Below are positions 51,452-59,459 of a stretch of DNA of 64,000 bases, one piece after another (the stretch's first letter is position 1; every line of letters starts with the position of its first letter). The notes below the pieces were generated by a model that saw nothing but the letters and a program-made list of their open reading frames with translations, made no database searches and was not told the origin of the DNA. The stretch is from contig CANRFC010000007.1 of NCBI GenBank assembly GCA_947629795.1, positions 23,931 through 87,930 on the forward strand, read 5' to 3'. Source of the DNA: an uncultured Oscillospiraceae bacterium (GTDB taxonomy: Bacteria; Bacillota; Clostridia; Oscillospirales; Oscillospiraceae). Both the position numbers and the translations under genes were made by a program.

Positions 51452-53395
51452 ATGCCCAATATCCAGGTCCTGGCCCCCCACGTGGCCGACCTCATTGCCG
51501 CCGGCGAGGTGGTGGAGCGGCCCGCCAGCGTGGTCAAGGAGCTGTGCGAGAACGCCGTGGACGCCGGGGCCCACGCGGTGACGGTGGAGATCCAGAACGG
51601 CGGCATGAGCCTCATCCGGGTCACCGATGACGGCTGCGGCATCGCCCCCGACCAGGCCGAGACCGCCTTCCTCCGTCACGCCACCAGCAAGCTCCGCAGC
51701 GAATACGACCTGGAGGCCATCGGCACCCTGGGCTTCCGGGGAGAGGCCCTGGCCGCCATCGCCGCCGTGGCCCGGGTGGAGCTTCTCACCCGCCGCCAGG
51801 AGGACTCCCTGGGGGTCTCCCTCACCCTGGAGGGGGGCGTGGTCACCGGCAAGGAGGAGGCGGGCTGCCCCCAGGGCACCACCCTTCTGGTCCGGGACCT
51901 CTTCTATAACACCCCCGCAAGGCTCAAATTCATGAAAAAGGACGCCGCCGAGGGCGCGGCCTGCCTGGCCGCCCTCCAGCGGCAGGCCCTGGCCCACCCC
52001 GAGGTCTCCTTCAAGTTCCTCCGGGACGGAAAGCAGGAGCTCCTCACCCCCGGCGACGGCCAGCTCCGCAGCGCCATGTACGCCGTACTGGGCCGGGACT
52101 TGGCCCTGGGCTTCAAGGCGGTGGAGGGCACGGGGGAGGGCATCACGGTCTCCGGCTTCACCTCCCTGCCCACCTGCTGCCGGGGGACCCGGGGCTACCA
52201 GTTCTTCTTTGTCAACGGGCGGTATATCCGCAGCAAGACTCTGGCCGCCGCCGTGGAGCAGGCCTACGCCAACCAGAAGATGGTGGGCAAGTTCCCCGGC
52301 TGCGTCCTCCACCTCACCGTCAAGCTCAACGCCGTGGACGTGAACGTCCACCCCACCAAACAGGAGGTGAAGTTCGGCAGGGAGCGGGAGGTCTTCTCGG
52401 CGGTGTACTACGCCGTCCTCTCTGCCCTGGACGCCGACCACACCCGCCCCCAGGCGGTGGTGGCCACCCACGACACGGTGACCCGGGAGCAGCTGAGCCT
52501 GCCCCTCCATGATATCTCCCACGCCGCCGCGGTCCAGACCGCCCCGCCCCCGGCGTGGCCCGAAAAACCGGCCTTCACCCGCCCCACCGGGACCTCCCGC
52601 CCCGCGGGAGCCCCCACTTCCGCAGCGGCCCGGAGACCCGCGTCCGCCCCGGAGAAAAAGGGCCCGGAGCAGTCTGCGGCCTTTGTGTGGGAGCCGCGGA
52701 GGGAACCTGCCGCCCCGCCCGCTCCGGGGAGAGAGCCCCGGCCCGCCCCGGCCCAGAGCCGGGAAGAGGTCCCCGTCCCCCCGCCTGCGGAGCCCGAGAC
52801 CGTTCCCGAGGCCGGGCCCCAAACCGAAACCGAACCCTGGCGCATCGTGGGGGAGCTCTTCCGCACCTACATCGTGGTGGAGCAGGGGGACAAGGCTCTG
52901 CTCATCGACAAGCACGCCGCCCATGAGCGGATGAACTTCGACAAAATGCGGCAGCAGGACTACCGGCCCATGTCCCAGGAGCTCCTGACCCCGGTGATCT
53001 TCACCCCCCAGCCCGAGGAGGGCCAGGCCCTCCTGGAGCACCTGGGGGAGCTGGACGCGCTGGGCTTTGCCGTGGAGGATTTCGGCGGCGGGGCCCTGGC
53101 GGTGCGCCGGATCCCCGACTATGTGGACCCCGGGGATACCGAGGCCACCCTCACCGAGGTCGCCGGCAAGCTCCTGCAAAACCGCACCGCCGACGACCAG
53201 AAGCGCCGGGACGAGCTGCTCCACACCGTGGCCTGCAAGGCGGCCATCAAGGGGGGCTGGAAGTCCGCCCCCCAGGAGCTGGAGCGGGCGGTGGAGGCCG
53301 TCATGTCGGGGCAGGTGAAGTACTGTCCCCACGGCCGCCCGGTGTGCATCGAGCTGACAAAGAAGCAGCTGGAGAAGTCCTTCAAAAGAAGTTGA
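51452..53395 (+). CDS. mutL: DNA mismatch repair endonuclease MutL
   Basis: 647 residues behind AAAGGAGG. GHKL ATPase: AAGEVVERPASVVKELCEN, DDGCGI and LGFRGEAL. A long proline/alanine-rich linker (about 335-455) precedes the C-terminal nuclease domain, where the metal site reads DKHAAHERMNFD, against the usual DQHA-x2-E-x4-E: Q to K and the last E to D. ACKAAIKGG and YCPHGRPV are present, so it is probably active. Precedes hfq. Confidence 0.95.
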   Translation: MPNIQVLAPHVADLIAAGEVVERPASVVKELCENAVDAGAHAVTVEIQNGGMSLIRVTDDGCGIAPDQAETAFLRHATSKLRSEYDLEAIGTLGFRGEALAAIAAVARVELLTRRQEDSLGVSLTLEGGVVTGKEEAGCPQGTTLLVRDLFYNTPARLKFMKKDAAEGAACLAALQRQALAHPEVSFKFLRDGKQELLTPGDGQLRSAMYAVLGRDLALGFKAVEGTGEGITVSGFTSLPTCCRGTRGYQFFFVNGRYIRSKTLAAAVEQAYANQKMVGKFPGCVLHLTVKLNAVDVNVHPTKQEVKFGREREVFSAVYYAVLSALDADHTRPQAVVATHDTVTREQLSLPLHDISHAAAVQTAPPPAWPEKPAFTRPTGTSRPAGAPTSAAARRPASAPEKKGPEQSAAFVWEPRREPAAPPAPGREPRPAPAQSREEVPVPPPAEPETVPEAGPQTETEPWRIVGELFRTYIVVEQGDKALLIDKHAAHERMNFDKMRQQDYRPMSQELLTPVIFTPQPEEGQALLEHLGELDALGFAVEDFGGGALAVRRIPDYVDPGDTEATLTEVAGKLLQNRTADDQKRRDELLHTVACKAAIKGGWKSAPQELERAVEAVMSGQVKYCPHGRPVCIELTKKQLEKSFKRS

Positions 53396-53475
53396 GGTTT
53401 CGACGGGCTTCGACGGCCTTCCCCCAGGAAATGGTATATTATGGAAACATTCTAAGACAGAGAGGAATGTTCTCC

Positions 53476-53727
53476 ATGACAAATACCCTGACAAGCACTC
53501 TTGAAAAGACCGCCGGGCTCCAGGACCTGTTTCTGGCCCGGGCCTGCCAGGCCCGGGAAAACGTGACCATGTTCCTGATGAACGGCTTCCAGATGCGGGG
53601 CCGCATCACCGGCTTCGACCCCGCCGTGGTGGTGCTGATGACCGAGCAGAAGCAGCAGGTCATCTACAAGCACGCCATCTCCACCATCGTGCCCGAGCAC
53701 GCCCTGGACCTGCGGGGGGATACATAG
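53476..53727 (+). CDS. hfq: RNA chaperone Hfq
   Basis: 83 residues from the ATG at 53476, AGAGGA 9 nt upstream; a nearer ATG at 53467 is too close to the site. Sm1 motif QDLFLARACQARENVTMFLM, then NGFQMRGRITGFDPAVVVL, and Sm2 YKHAISTIVP. The classical Gram-negative start LNxLR is replaced, as in other Clostridia. Hexameric Hfq pairs small RNAs with messages. Follows mutL, a common clostridial order. Confidence 0.93.
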   Translation: MTNTLTSTLEKTAGLQDLFLARACQARENVTMFLMNGFQMRGRITGFDPAVVVLMTEQKQQVIYKHAISTIVPEHALDLRGDT

Positions 53728-53761
53728 GGCGGGACAACGCGACAAGAAAGAGAGAGTTCCC

Positions 53762-55000
53762 ATGAAACAAGGCGCCGCCATCAACCGAATCGTCATGCTC
53801 CTGCTGGCCGGGGCCCTGGTGCTCTACCTGGCCGGGGCGGCCTACCGGGCCTTCCGGGACCCCTACTCCACCGTCCAGGCCTATGAATACGCCGTGGACG
53901 ACACGGTGGAGGCCACCGGCTACCTGGTCCGGCAGGAGCAGGTCCTGCTCAATGCCTCCCAGGCGGGGGGCATCGTGCGGGTCCTTCCCGGCGAGGGGGA
54001 GAAGGTGGCGGTGGGGGCCACGGTGGCCCTCCACTATGCCGACCAGGCCGCCCTGGAGCGTTCCAACCGCCTGGACCTTCTGGAGACCCAGGCCGGGCAG
54101 CTCCGGGACGCCATCGCCGCCGTGGACAGCGGGAGCGAGGACCGCTCGGGCCAGGGGGTCCTGGACGCCCTCACCGAGCTGCGTACCGCCGTGGCCTCGG
54201 GGGACTTCACGACCCTGGAGGACCGGACCTCGGAGTTCAAAAGCGCCGTCTACCAGCAGGCCCAGCGCCACGGGGAGGCGGGAGACCTGGCCGCCGCCCT
54301 GGCCACCCTCCAGGCGGAGATGGACCGGCTGAGCGCCTCCACCAGCGATGTGGGCCGTACCGCCGTGGCCCAGAGCGGCATCTTCTCCGGCCAGGCCGAC
54401 GGCTATGAGGCCATCCTCACCCCCGAGAGCCTGGAGAGCCTGACCCTGGCCGACCTGGACGCCCTGGCCGACAGGAATATCACCCCCCCGGCCAACGCCG
54501 TGGGCAAGCTCATCACCGACAGCAAGTGGTACTTCGTCTGCCCCCTGTCCTGGTCCGACGCCCAGCGCCTCACCGAGGGGGGCACCGTCACCGCCCGGTT
54601 CTCCCGGGACTGGTCGGGAGAGGTGGATATGACCGTGGAGCGCATCGGCGCCCCCCAGAATGACCGGTGCGCCGTCATCCTCTCCTCCACCCGGTACCTC
54701 TCCCAGGTCACCCTGCTCCGGCGGCAGACGGTGGAGCTCATCTTCTCCACCAAGACTGGCCTGCGGGTCCCCACCGCCGCCGTGCGGGTGGAGGAGGGCC
54801 AGAGCGTGGTCTACGTCCAGGTGGGAGCCTTTGCCGAGCGCAAGACGGTCACCGTCCTGGCCCAGGGGGAGGACTACACCCTGGTCAAGCCCCTCCTCCC
54901 CGAGGACGCCGCCGAGAAGGAGGAGAAGAAGATCCTCCGCTCGGGAGACGCCGTGGTCATCGCCGGCGAGGAGATCTGGGACGGCAAGGTCATCGAATAG
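53762..55000 (+). CDS. HlyD-like membrane protein beside the divisome genes
   Basis: 412 residues. One N-terminal membrane helix (about 8-27), then a barrel-sandwich/lipoyl-like half motif (ATGYLVRQEQVLLNASQAGG) and a coiled segment of about 100 residues, ending with a second hybrid half (KTGLRVPTAAVRVEEGQSVV) and KPLLPEDAAEKEEKKILRSG. The layout fits HlyD-type adaptor proteins. Firmicutes keep such a gene near yggS-sepF, where its job is unclear. Confidence 0.8.
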   Translation: MKQGAAINRIVMLLLAGALVLYLAGAAYRAFRDPYSTVQAYEYAVDDTVEATGYLVRQEQVLLNASQAGGIVRVLPGEGEKVAVGATVALHYADQAALERSNRLDLLETQAGQLRDAIAAVDSGSEDRSGQGVLDALTELRTAVASGDFTTLEDRTSEFKSAVYQQAQRHGEAGDLAAALATLQAEMDRLSASTSDVGRTAVAQSGIFSGQADGYEAILTPESLESLTLADLDALADRNITPPANAVGKLITDSKWYFVCPLSWSDAQRLTEGGTVTARFSRDWSGEVDMTVERIGAPQNDRCAVILSSTRYLSQVTLLRRQTVELIFSTKTGLRVPTAAVRVEEGQSVVYVQVGAFAERKTVTVLAQGEDYTLVKPLLPEDAAEKEEKKILRSGDAVVIAGEEIWDGKVIE

Positions 55001-55186
55001 CCCGCCCCCGCCGGGAAACCGGGTCCCCGGGGGCCAAAGGCGGGCCGGAGAGGGCCGGAAGCAAGCCCCGGAAAGCCGAGACCGGGCCCGTGCGGGGCCG
55101 GAAACAGGCTGGAAAAGACCGATCAGAACGGGGCCGGCGCCCACAGGGGCACCGGTCGGAGATACAGATATAGAGAGGGGATCGCC

Positions 55187-55894
55187 ATGTCTCTGGAAGA
55201 GAACATCCGTAAAGCCAAAGAAGCCATTGCCGCCGCCGCCCGGGAGGTGGGCCGGGACCCCGCAGAGATCACCCTGGTGGCCGCCACCAAGACCCAGAGC
55301 GACGACACCGTCCGCGCTGCCATCGCCGCCGGGATCACGGTGTGCGGGGAGAACCGGGTCCAGGAGATGACCGCCCACCTGGATGCCGACGCCTACGCCG
55401 GCGCCGGGCTCCATTTCATCGGCCACCTGCAGACCAACAAGGTCCGCCAGGTGGTGGGTCGGGTGGACCTCATCGAGTCGGTGAGCTCGGAGCACCTCCT
55501 CCTGGCCATCGAGAAGGAGGCCGCCAAGCTCAACCTGGTCCAGGACGTGCTCCTGGAGGTCAATATCGGGGGGGAAGAGACCAAAAGCGGGGTGCTTCCG
55601 GACCAGGTAGAGACCCTGTTTTTCCGCTCTCTGGAGCTCCCTCACGTGCGTCTTCGGGGCCTGATGGCCATCCCCCCCGTGGCGGGCGCAGACGGGAATC
55701 GTGCATTTTTTCACGAAATGTATGAAATTTTTGTTGACATAAAACAGAAAATGACCGATAATAAGACTGATATTGACTGTCTCTCCATGGGAATGAGCGG
55801 CGACTACGAAAACGCTGTCCGGGAAGGGGCCACCCTGGTCCGCCTGGGCACCGCCCTGTTTGGCCCCCGCCCTCCCATGCCCCGGACGATGTGA
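55187..55894 (+). CDS. yggS: YggS-family PLP homeostasis protein
   Basis: 235 residues behind GAGAGGGGA. PLP lysine in LVAATKTQ, GENRVQEM, HFIGHLQTNKV and the phosphate-binding SMGMSGDYENAVREGATLVR, then LGTALFG. It buffers pyridoxal phosphate. Codons around 55700-55770 are conspicuously AT-rich and contain a promoter-like sequence. 186 bp of gene-free, GC-rich, repetitive sequence precede it. Confidence 0.95.
   Translation: MSLEENIRKAKEAIAAAAREVGRDPAEITLVAATKTQSDDTVRAAIAAGITVCGENRVQEMTAHLDADAYAGAGLHFIGHLQTNKVRQVVGRVDLIESVSSEHLLLAIEKEAAKLNLVQDVLLEVNIGGEETKSGVLPDQVETLFFRSLELPHVRLRGLMAIPPVAGADGNRAFFHEMYEIFVDIKQKMTDNKTDIDCLSMGMSGDYENAVREGATLVRLGTALFGPRPPMPRTM
55734..55762 (+). promoter_or_regulatory. 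Promoter inside yggS, upstream of sepF
   Basis: TTGACA (55734-55739), 17 bp, GATAAT (55757-55762), in an AT-rich island within yggS, about 160 bp before sepF. Confidence 0.6.
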
Positions 55895-55923
55895 GGATAG
55901 AAATACAAAGGAGGAACCCCAAG

Positions 55924-56415
55924 ATGGGATTTTTGGATGAATTGAAGCGGATCGCCCGCCCCTACGAGGACGAAGAGGAGGACGATTTTGACGATTTCGA
56001 CACCATGGGCACCGGCCGCCTGGACCGCACCGCGGTGAAGGAGAAGCCGGCGGCCAAGGCTGAGCCTGCCGCCCCCACGGCCTACGACGCCGCCCGGGAG
56101 AGCCGCCGGAGCAACAAGGTGGTGAACATCAACACCACCACCCAGCTCCAGGTGGTGCTGGTCAAGCCCGACCGGTTTGAGAACGCCGCCGAGATCGCCG
56201 ACCATCTGCGGGAGAAGCGCACCGTGGTCCTCAACCTGGAGCAGACCAACAAGGACGTGGCCCGCCGCATCCTGGACTTCCTCTCCGGCGTGGCCTACGC
56301 TCTGGAGGGCAAGGTGAAGAAGGTGGCCATCTCCACCTACATCATCACCCCCTATAACGTGGACATCCTGGGCGACCTCATCGACGAGCTGGAGAACAAC
56401 GGGCTGTACTTTTAA
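55924..56415 (+). CDS. sepF: Cell division protein SepF
   Basis: 163 residues behind AAAGGAGG. N-terminal amphipathic membrane helix MGFLDELKRIA, acidic linker, then the SepF domain: QLQVVLVKPDRFENAAEIAD, VVLNLEQTNKDVARRILDFL, and ISTYIITPYNVDI. SepF tethers and bundles FtsZ at the membrane. Followed 19 bp later by divIVA. Confidence 0.95.
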   Translation: MGFLDELKRIARPYEDEEEDDFDDFDTMGTGRLDRTAVKEKPAAKAEPAAPTAYDAARESRRSNKVVNINTTTQLQVVLVKPDRFENAAEIADHLREKRTVVLNLEQTNKDVARRILDFLSGVAYALEGKVKKVAISTYIITPYNVDILGDLIDELENNGLYF

Positions 56416-56434
56416 ATAAAGAGAGGAAGATACT

Positions 56435-57154
56435 ATGCTGACACCCCAGGAAGTGGCGGAGCACGCCTTTGCCAAGGCCTCTTTCGGCGGCTACAACATG
56501 GCCATGGTGGACGAGTTCCTGGACCTGCTCACCGCCGATTATACCGCCCTCTATAAGGAGAACGCCGCCCTCAAGACCAAGATGAAGGTCCTGGCCGACA
56601 AGGTGGAGGAGTACCGCTCCACCGACGATGCCATGCGCAAGGCCCTCCTCTCGGCCCAGAAGTACGCCGACCAGGTGATGGCCGAGGCCGACGAGAAGAA
56701 GACTGCCCTCATGGCCGACGCCGAGCGGGAGGCCATCCAGCGCAAGGGCGAACTGCGCGCCGAGCTGGAGAATGAGGAGATGCGGCTCGCCGCCGCCCAG
56801 AGCGCCACCGCCGCCTACGTGACCAAGCTAAAGGAGCTCTACCAGCACGAGCTGGAGTATCTCAGCGGCCTTTCCAAGCTCACCGCCCAGCCCAAGCAGG
56901 CCGACCCAGTGGCCCAGGCCGCCGACGACACCGCCCAGGCGGTGGAAAAGGCCATGGAGGAGGAGCTTCCCTCCGCTGAGCCTGAGGCGCCCAAGGCGCC
57001 CGAAGAGCCCAAGGCCGAGAGCCTTTACGAGACCCTGAAGAAGGACCCGGCCCCCGCCCAGGAGGAGACGCCTCCGGAGGAGGAAGAAGAGGAGCCCACC
57101 CGCCGCATCGACTTCTCCGATCTGAAGTTCGGCAAGGACTATCGCATCGACTAA
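56435..57154 (+). CDS. divIVA: DivIVA-domain protein
   Basis: 239 residues behind AGAGGAAG. N-terminal DivIVA lipid-binding module (MLTPQEVAEHAFAKASFGGY, then MAMVDEFLDLLTADY) and a long coiled coil (about 40-150), followed by an acidic proline-rich tail ending RRIDFSDLKFGKDYRID. It marks negative membrane curvature at septa and poles. Last gene of the sepF unit, with a terminator directly after. Confidence 0.93.
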   Translation: MLTPQEVAEHAFAKASFGGYNMAMVDEFLDLLTADYTALYKENAALKTKMKVLADKVEEYRSTDDAMRKALLSAQKYADQVMAEADEKKTALMADAEREAIQRKGELRAELENEEMRLAAAQSATAAYVTKLKELYQHELEYLSGLSKLTAQPKQADPVAQAADDTAQAVEKAMEEELPSAEPEAPKAPEEPKAESLYETLKKDPAPAQEETPPEEEEEEPTRRIDFSDLKFGKDYRID

Positions 57155-57160
57155 GAAGCT

Positions 57161-57198
57161 CGCCCGGCCCCGGAGACCCCCGCGGCCGGGCGTTTTTT
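57161..57198 (+). terminator. Terminator of sepF-divIVA
   Basis: CGCCCGGCC (57161-57169) pairs with GGCCGGGCG (57184-57192), followed by T6. Confidence 0.85.
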
Positions 57199-57251
57199 CC
57201 CGGTGGGGGCGGCGCGCCCCCGGAAAGAAACAGAACAAAGGGGAAATTGCT

Positions 57252-57914
57252 TTGGATATCCTGGATCACTACATCAAGCTGGTGGAGTTCCTGGGCCAGG
57301 TGCTGGGGGACAACGCCGAGGTGGTGCTGCGGGACTGCCGCAAGCCCAAGCACGACATCGTGGCCATCGCCAACGGCCACGTCAGCGGCCGGACCGTCGG
57401 GGCCCCCATCACCGACTTCACCCTCTCCATCCTGGCCAACGAGGCCTGGAAGGAGAAGGACTACGTGGCCAACTACGTGGGCAAGGCGGCGCCCAACAAG
57501 CGCCTGCGGGCCTCCACCTACTTCATTCGGGAGAACGGCCGGCTGGTGGGCCAGCTGTGCATCAACATCGACATGGGCCCCTACGAGCAGATCATGGACG
57601 CGGTGCGGGCCCTCAGCGGCCTGGACCAGATCCACGGCCTGGACGCCGAGGGCGTGGTGTGCGAGGCCCCGGTGGAGAACTTCTCCGGCGACGTGGTGGA
57701 GGACATGATGAGCAGGGCGGTGGTCCAGGTCATCGGCTCCAGCGAGGAGCTGGTCCGGCAGCGGCTGACCCAGGATGACCGGGTCAAGATCGTGGAGGAG
57801 CTCAGCCGGGCCGGCCTGTTCCAGATGAAGGGGGCGGTGGCGGCGGTGGCCAAATACCTCTACTGCTCCGAGGCCAGCGTCTACCGCTATCAGGCCAAAC
57901 TGCAAAAGGGCTGA
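57252..57914 (+). CDS. YheO-like PAS-domain HTH regulator
   Basis: 220 residues from a TTG start behind AAAGGGGA. N-terminal YheO PAS-like domain (LGQVLGDNAEVVLRDCRKP, and LVGQLCINIDMGPYEQIMD) and a C-terminal helix-turn-helix (QDDRVKIVEELSRAGLFQMK, then GAVAAVAKYLYCSEASVYRY). Such proteins often regulate adjacent transport or amino-acid genes. It directly precedes a transporter-reductase-peptidase operon and a pair of palindromic operator-like sites. Confidence 0.9.
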   Translation: MDILDHYIKLVEFLGQVLGDNAEVVLRDCRKPKHDIVAIANGHVSGRTVGAPITDFTLSILANEAWKEKDYVANYVGKAAPNKRLRASTYFIRENGRLVGQLCINIDMGPYEQIMDAVRALSGLDQIHGLDAEGVVCEAPVENFSGDVVEDMMSRAVVQVIGSSEELVRQRLTQDDRVKIVEELSRAGLFQMKGAVAAVAKYLYCSEASVYRYQAKLQKG

Positions 57915-57980
57915 CATTTCGGACAAAATGACGAAAAAGAGCCCCTTTTCCTCCTGTTCCCGTCCGGAAAAGCAGAAAAT

Positions 57981-58016
57981 ATTGTGGTCCTTCTTCCGAA
58001 GGACCACAATTTTTTA
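57981..58016 (+). terminator. Terminator of the YheO-like gene
   Basis: Perfect 13-bp stem (57981-57993 with 57998-58010), TTCC loop, then T5. Confidence 0.88.
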
Positions 58017-58073
58017 TCGCGATAAAAAATTATCGGGATAAGGATTGACAAACGAGTAACGATGTATTAAAAT
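58011..58073 (+). promoter_or_regulatory. Tandem palindromic operators and promoter of the transporter operon
   Basis: TTATCGCGATAA (58014-58025, within an 18-bp perfect palindrome 58011-58028) and TTATCGGGATAA (58030-58041) lie 16 bp centre to centre. Four bp later comes TTGACA (58045-58050), 17 bp, TAAAAT (58068-58073). The sites sit where an activator or looping repressor would bind. Confidence 0.7.
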
Positions 58074-58139
58074 GCCCTTGAAAAAATCCGGCGCCGGGGA
58101 GCAGAGACCGGGCGCCAGAGGGAAAGGGGCGGCGTATTG

Positions 58140-59459
58140 ATGGATATTTTGACATTCCTGGGCGTGCCCCAGGGGGGCGTGCTGGGCCTGGTGGGCGTGG
58201 TGCTGTTCTTCGTTTTGCTCTACGGCCTGGGCCATCTGCCCAAGAAGAAATACAGCTTTGCCGTGCGGGTGCTCATGGGCACCGCTGCCGGCACCGCGGT
58301 GGGCCTTCTGGTCCACTACGTTTTCCCCCAGGAGCTGGTGAGCGAGCTGGGGGCCTGGTTCTCCTTCGTGACCCGGGGCTACATACTGCTCTTCGTGGCG
58401 CTCATCCTGCCCATGGTCTTCCTGGCCTCGGCCCGGCTGGTCCTCCACGACAAGGTGGACAGAGAAAACCCCGGCAAGACCAAGTGGAAGAAGTGGGTCA
58501 ACACCCTGATGGTGGCCCTCAGCGCCTCCATCGCCGCCGCCCTGGGCATGTACTTCCGGGTGGGCCGGCTGTCTGACGCCGTGCTGGCGCCCCTGGGAGA
58601 GAGCGCCACCCTCACCGGGCTGGTCTCGGGGCTCTTCCCCGCCGGCCTGGGCCGGGACCTGGTGCTGTGCAACGTCATCGGCATCTTCGTCTTCGGCGTC
58701 TATGTGGGCAAGGCCACCCTGCGCATGTCCGGCAAGCACATGGACACGGTGAAGCCCGTGATGGACCTCATCGAGGGGGCCTTCTCGGTGGGGGTCAGCG
58801 TGTGCAAGACCGTCATCGCCTACAAGCCCATGGGGGCCGCCGCCATCATGGCCGCCCTCACCGTGGAGCACGGGGTGGAGATCGTCCTGGTCATCGTGAA
58901 GATGCTGCTGGTGCTCTGCCTGGGCGCTCTCATCATGCTGTGCATCCAGCTCGTGCTGTGCGCCCTCTCCGGGGTGGGCCCCGTGCGCTTCCTCCGGGAG
59001 AGCAAGGGCGTGATGCTCAAGGCCATCAAGACCCGCACCGGCTCGGCCTGCCTGGCCGACGCCCAGCAGGTCCTCTCCGAGGGCCTGGGCCTGAATAAGG
59101 AGGTCACCGACGAGGTGGCGGCCTACACCATTGTCTCCGGGATGCAGGGCTGCGGCGCCCTCTTCCCCGCCACCGCCACCATCTTCGCTCTGGCCGTCTC
59201 GGGCTACGAGATGACCGCTCCCGTGGCGGTGCTGATGGTGCTGGTCATCACCCTGGTCTCCTACGGCATCACCGACCTGCCCGGCACCGCCACCATGTCG
59301 GAGTTCGCCTCGGTCATCGGCATCGGCATGTTCGAGGCTGCCCCCGGCCTGGGCGCCATGATCGCCATCGATCCCATCGGCGACGTGCCCCGGACCCTGA
59401 TCAATGTCACCGGCTGCATGACAAACGCCATCATTGTGGAAAGAAGGGTGAGAAAGTGA
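58140..59459 (+). CDS. Dicarboxylate/amino acid:cation symporter (DAACS/SDF)
   Basis: 439 residues from the ATG at 58140 (AAAGGGG 10 nt upstream). Eight or more membrane helices and the SDF substrate-site motifs: re-entrant GCGALFPATATIFALAVSG, GITDLPGTATMSEFASVIG and the C-terminal IDPIGDVPRTLINVTGC. Closest in feel to cystine/dicarboxylate carriers, but the sequence does not fix the substrate. Its stop overlaps the GTG of the next gene. Confidence 0.88.
   Translation: MDILTFLGVPQGGVLGLVGVVLFFVLLYGLGHLPKKKYSFAVRVLMGTAAGTAVGLLVHYVFPQELVSELGAWFSFVTRGYILLFVALILPMVFLASARLVLHDKVDRENPGKTKWKKWVNTLMVALSASIAAALGMYFRVGRLSDAVLAPLGESATLTGLVSGLFPAGLGRDLVLCNVIGIFVFGVYVGKATLRMSGKHMDTVKPVMDLIEGAFSVGVSVCKTVIAYKPMGAAAIMAALTVEHGVEIVLVIVKMLLVLCLGALIMLCIQLVLCALSGVGPVRFLRESKGVMLKAIKTRTGSACLADAQQVLSEGLGLNKEVTDEVAAYTIVSGMQGCGALFPATATIFALAVSGYEMTAPVAVLMVLVITLVSYGITDLPGTATMSEFASVIGIGMFEAAPGLGAMIAIDPIGDVPRTLINVTGCMTNAIIVERRVRK

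Noticed and set aside
55001..55186. Small gene before yggS
   Set aside because: The 186-bp stretch has repeated CCGGAA-type words but no frame with a ribosome binding site; I see no gene there.
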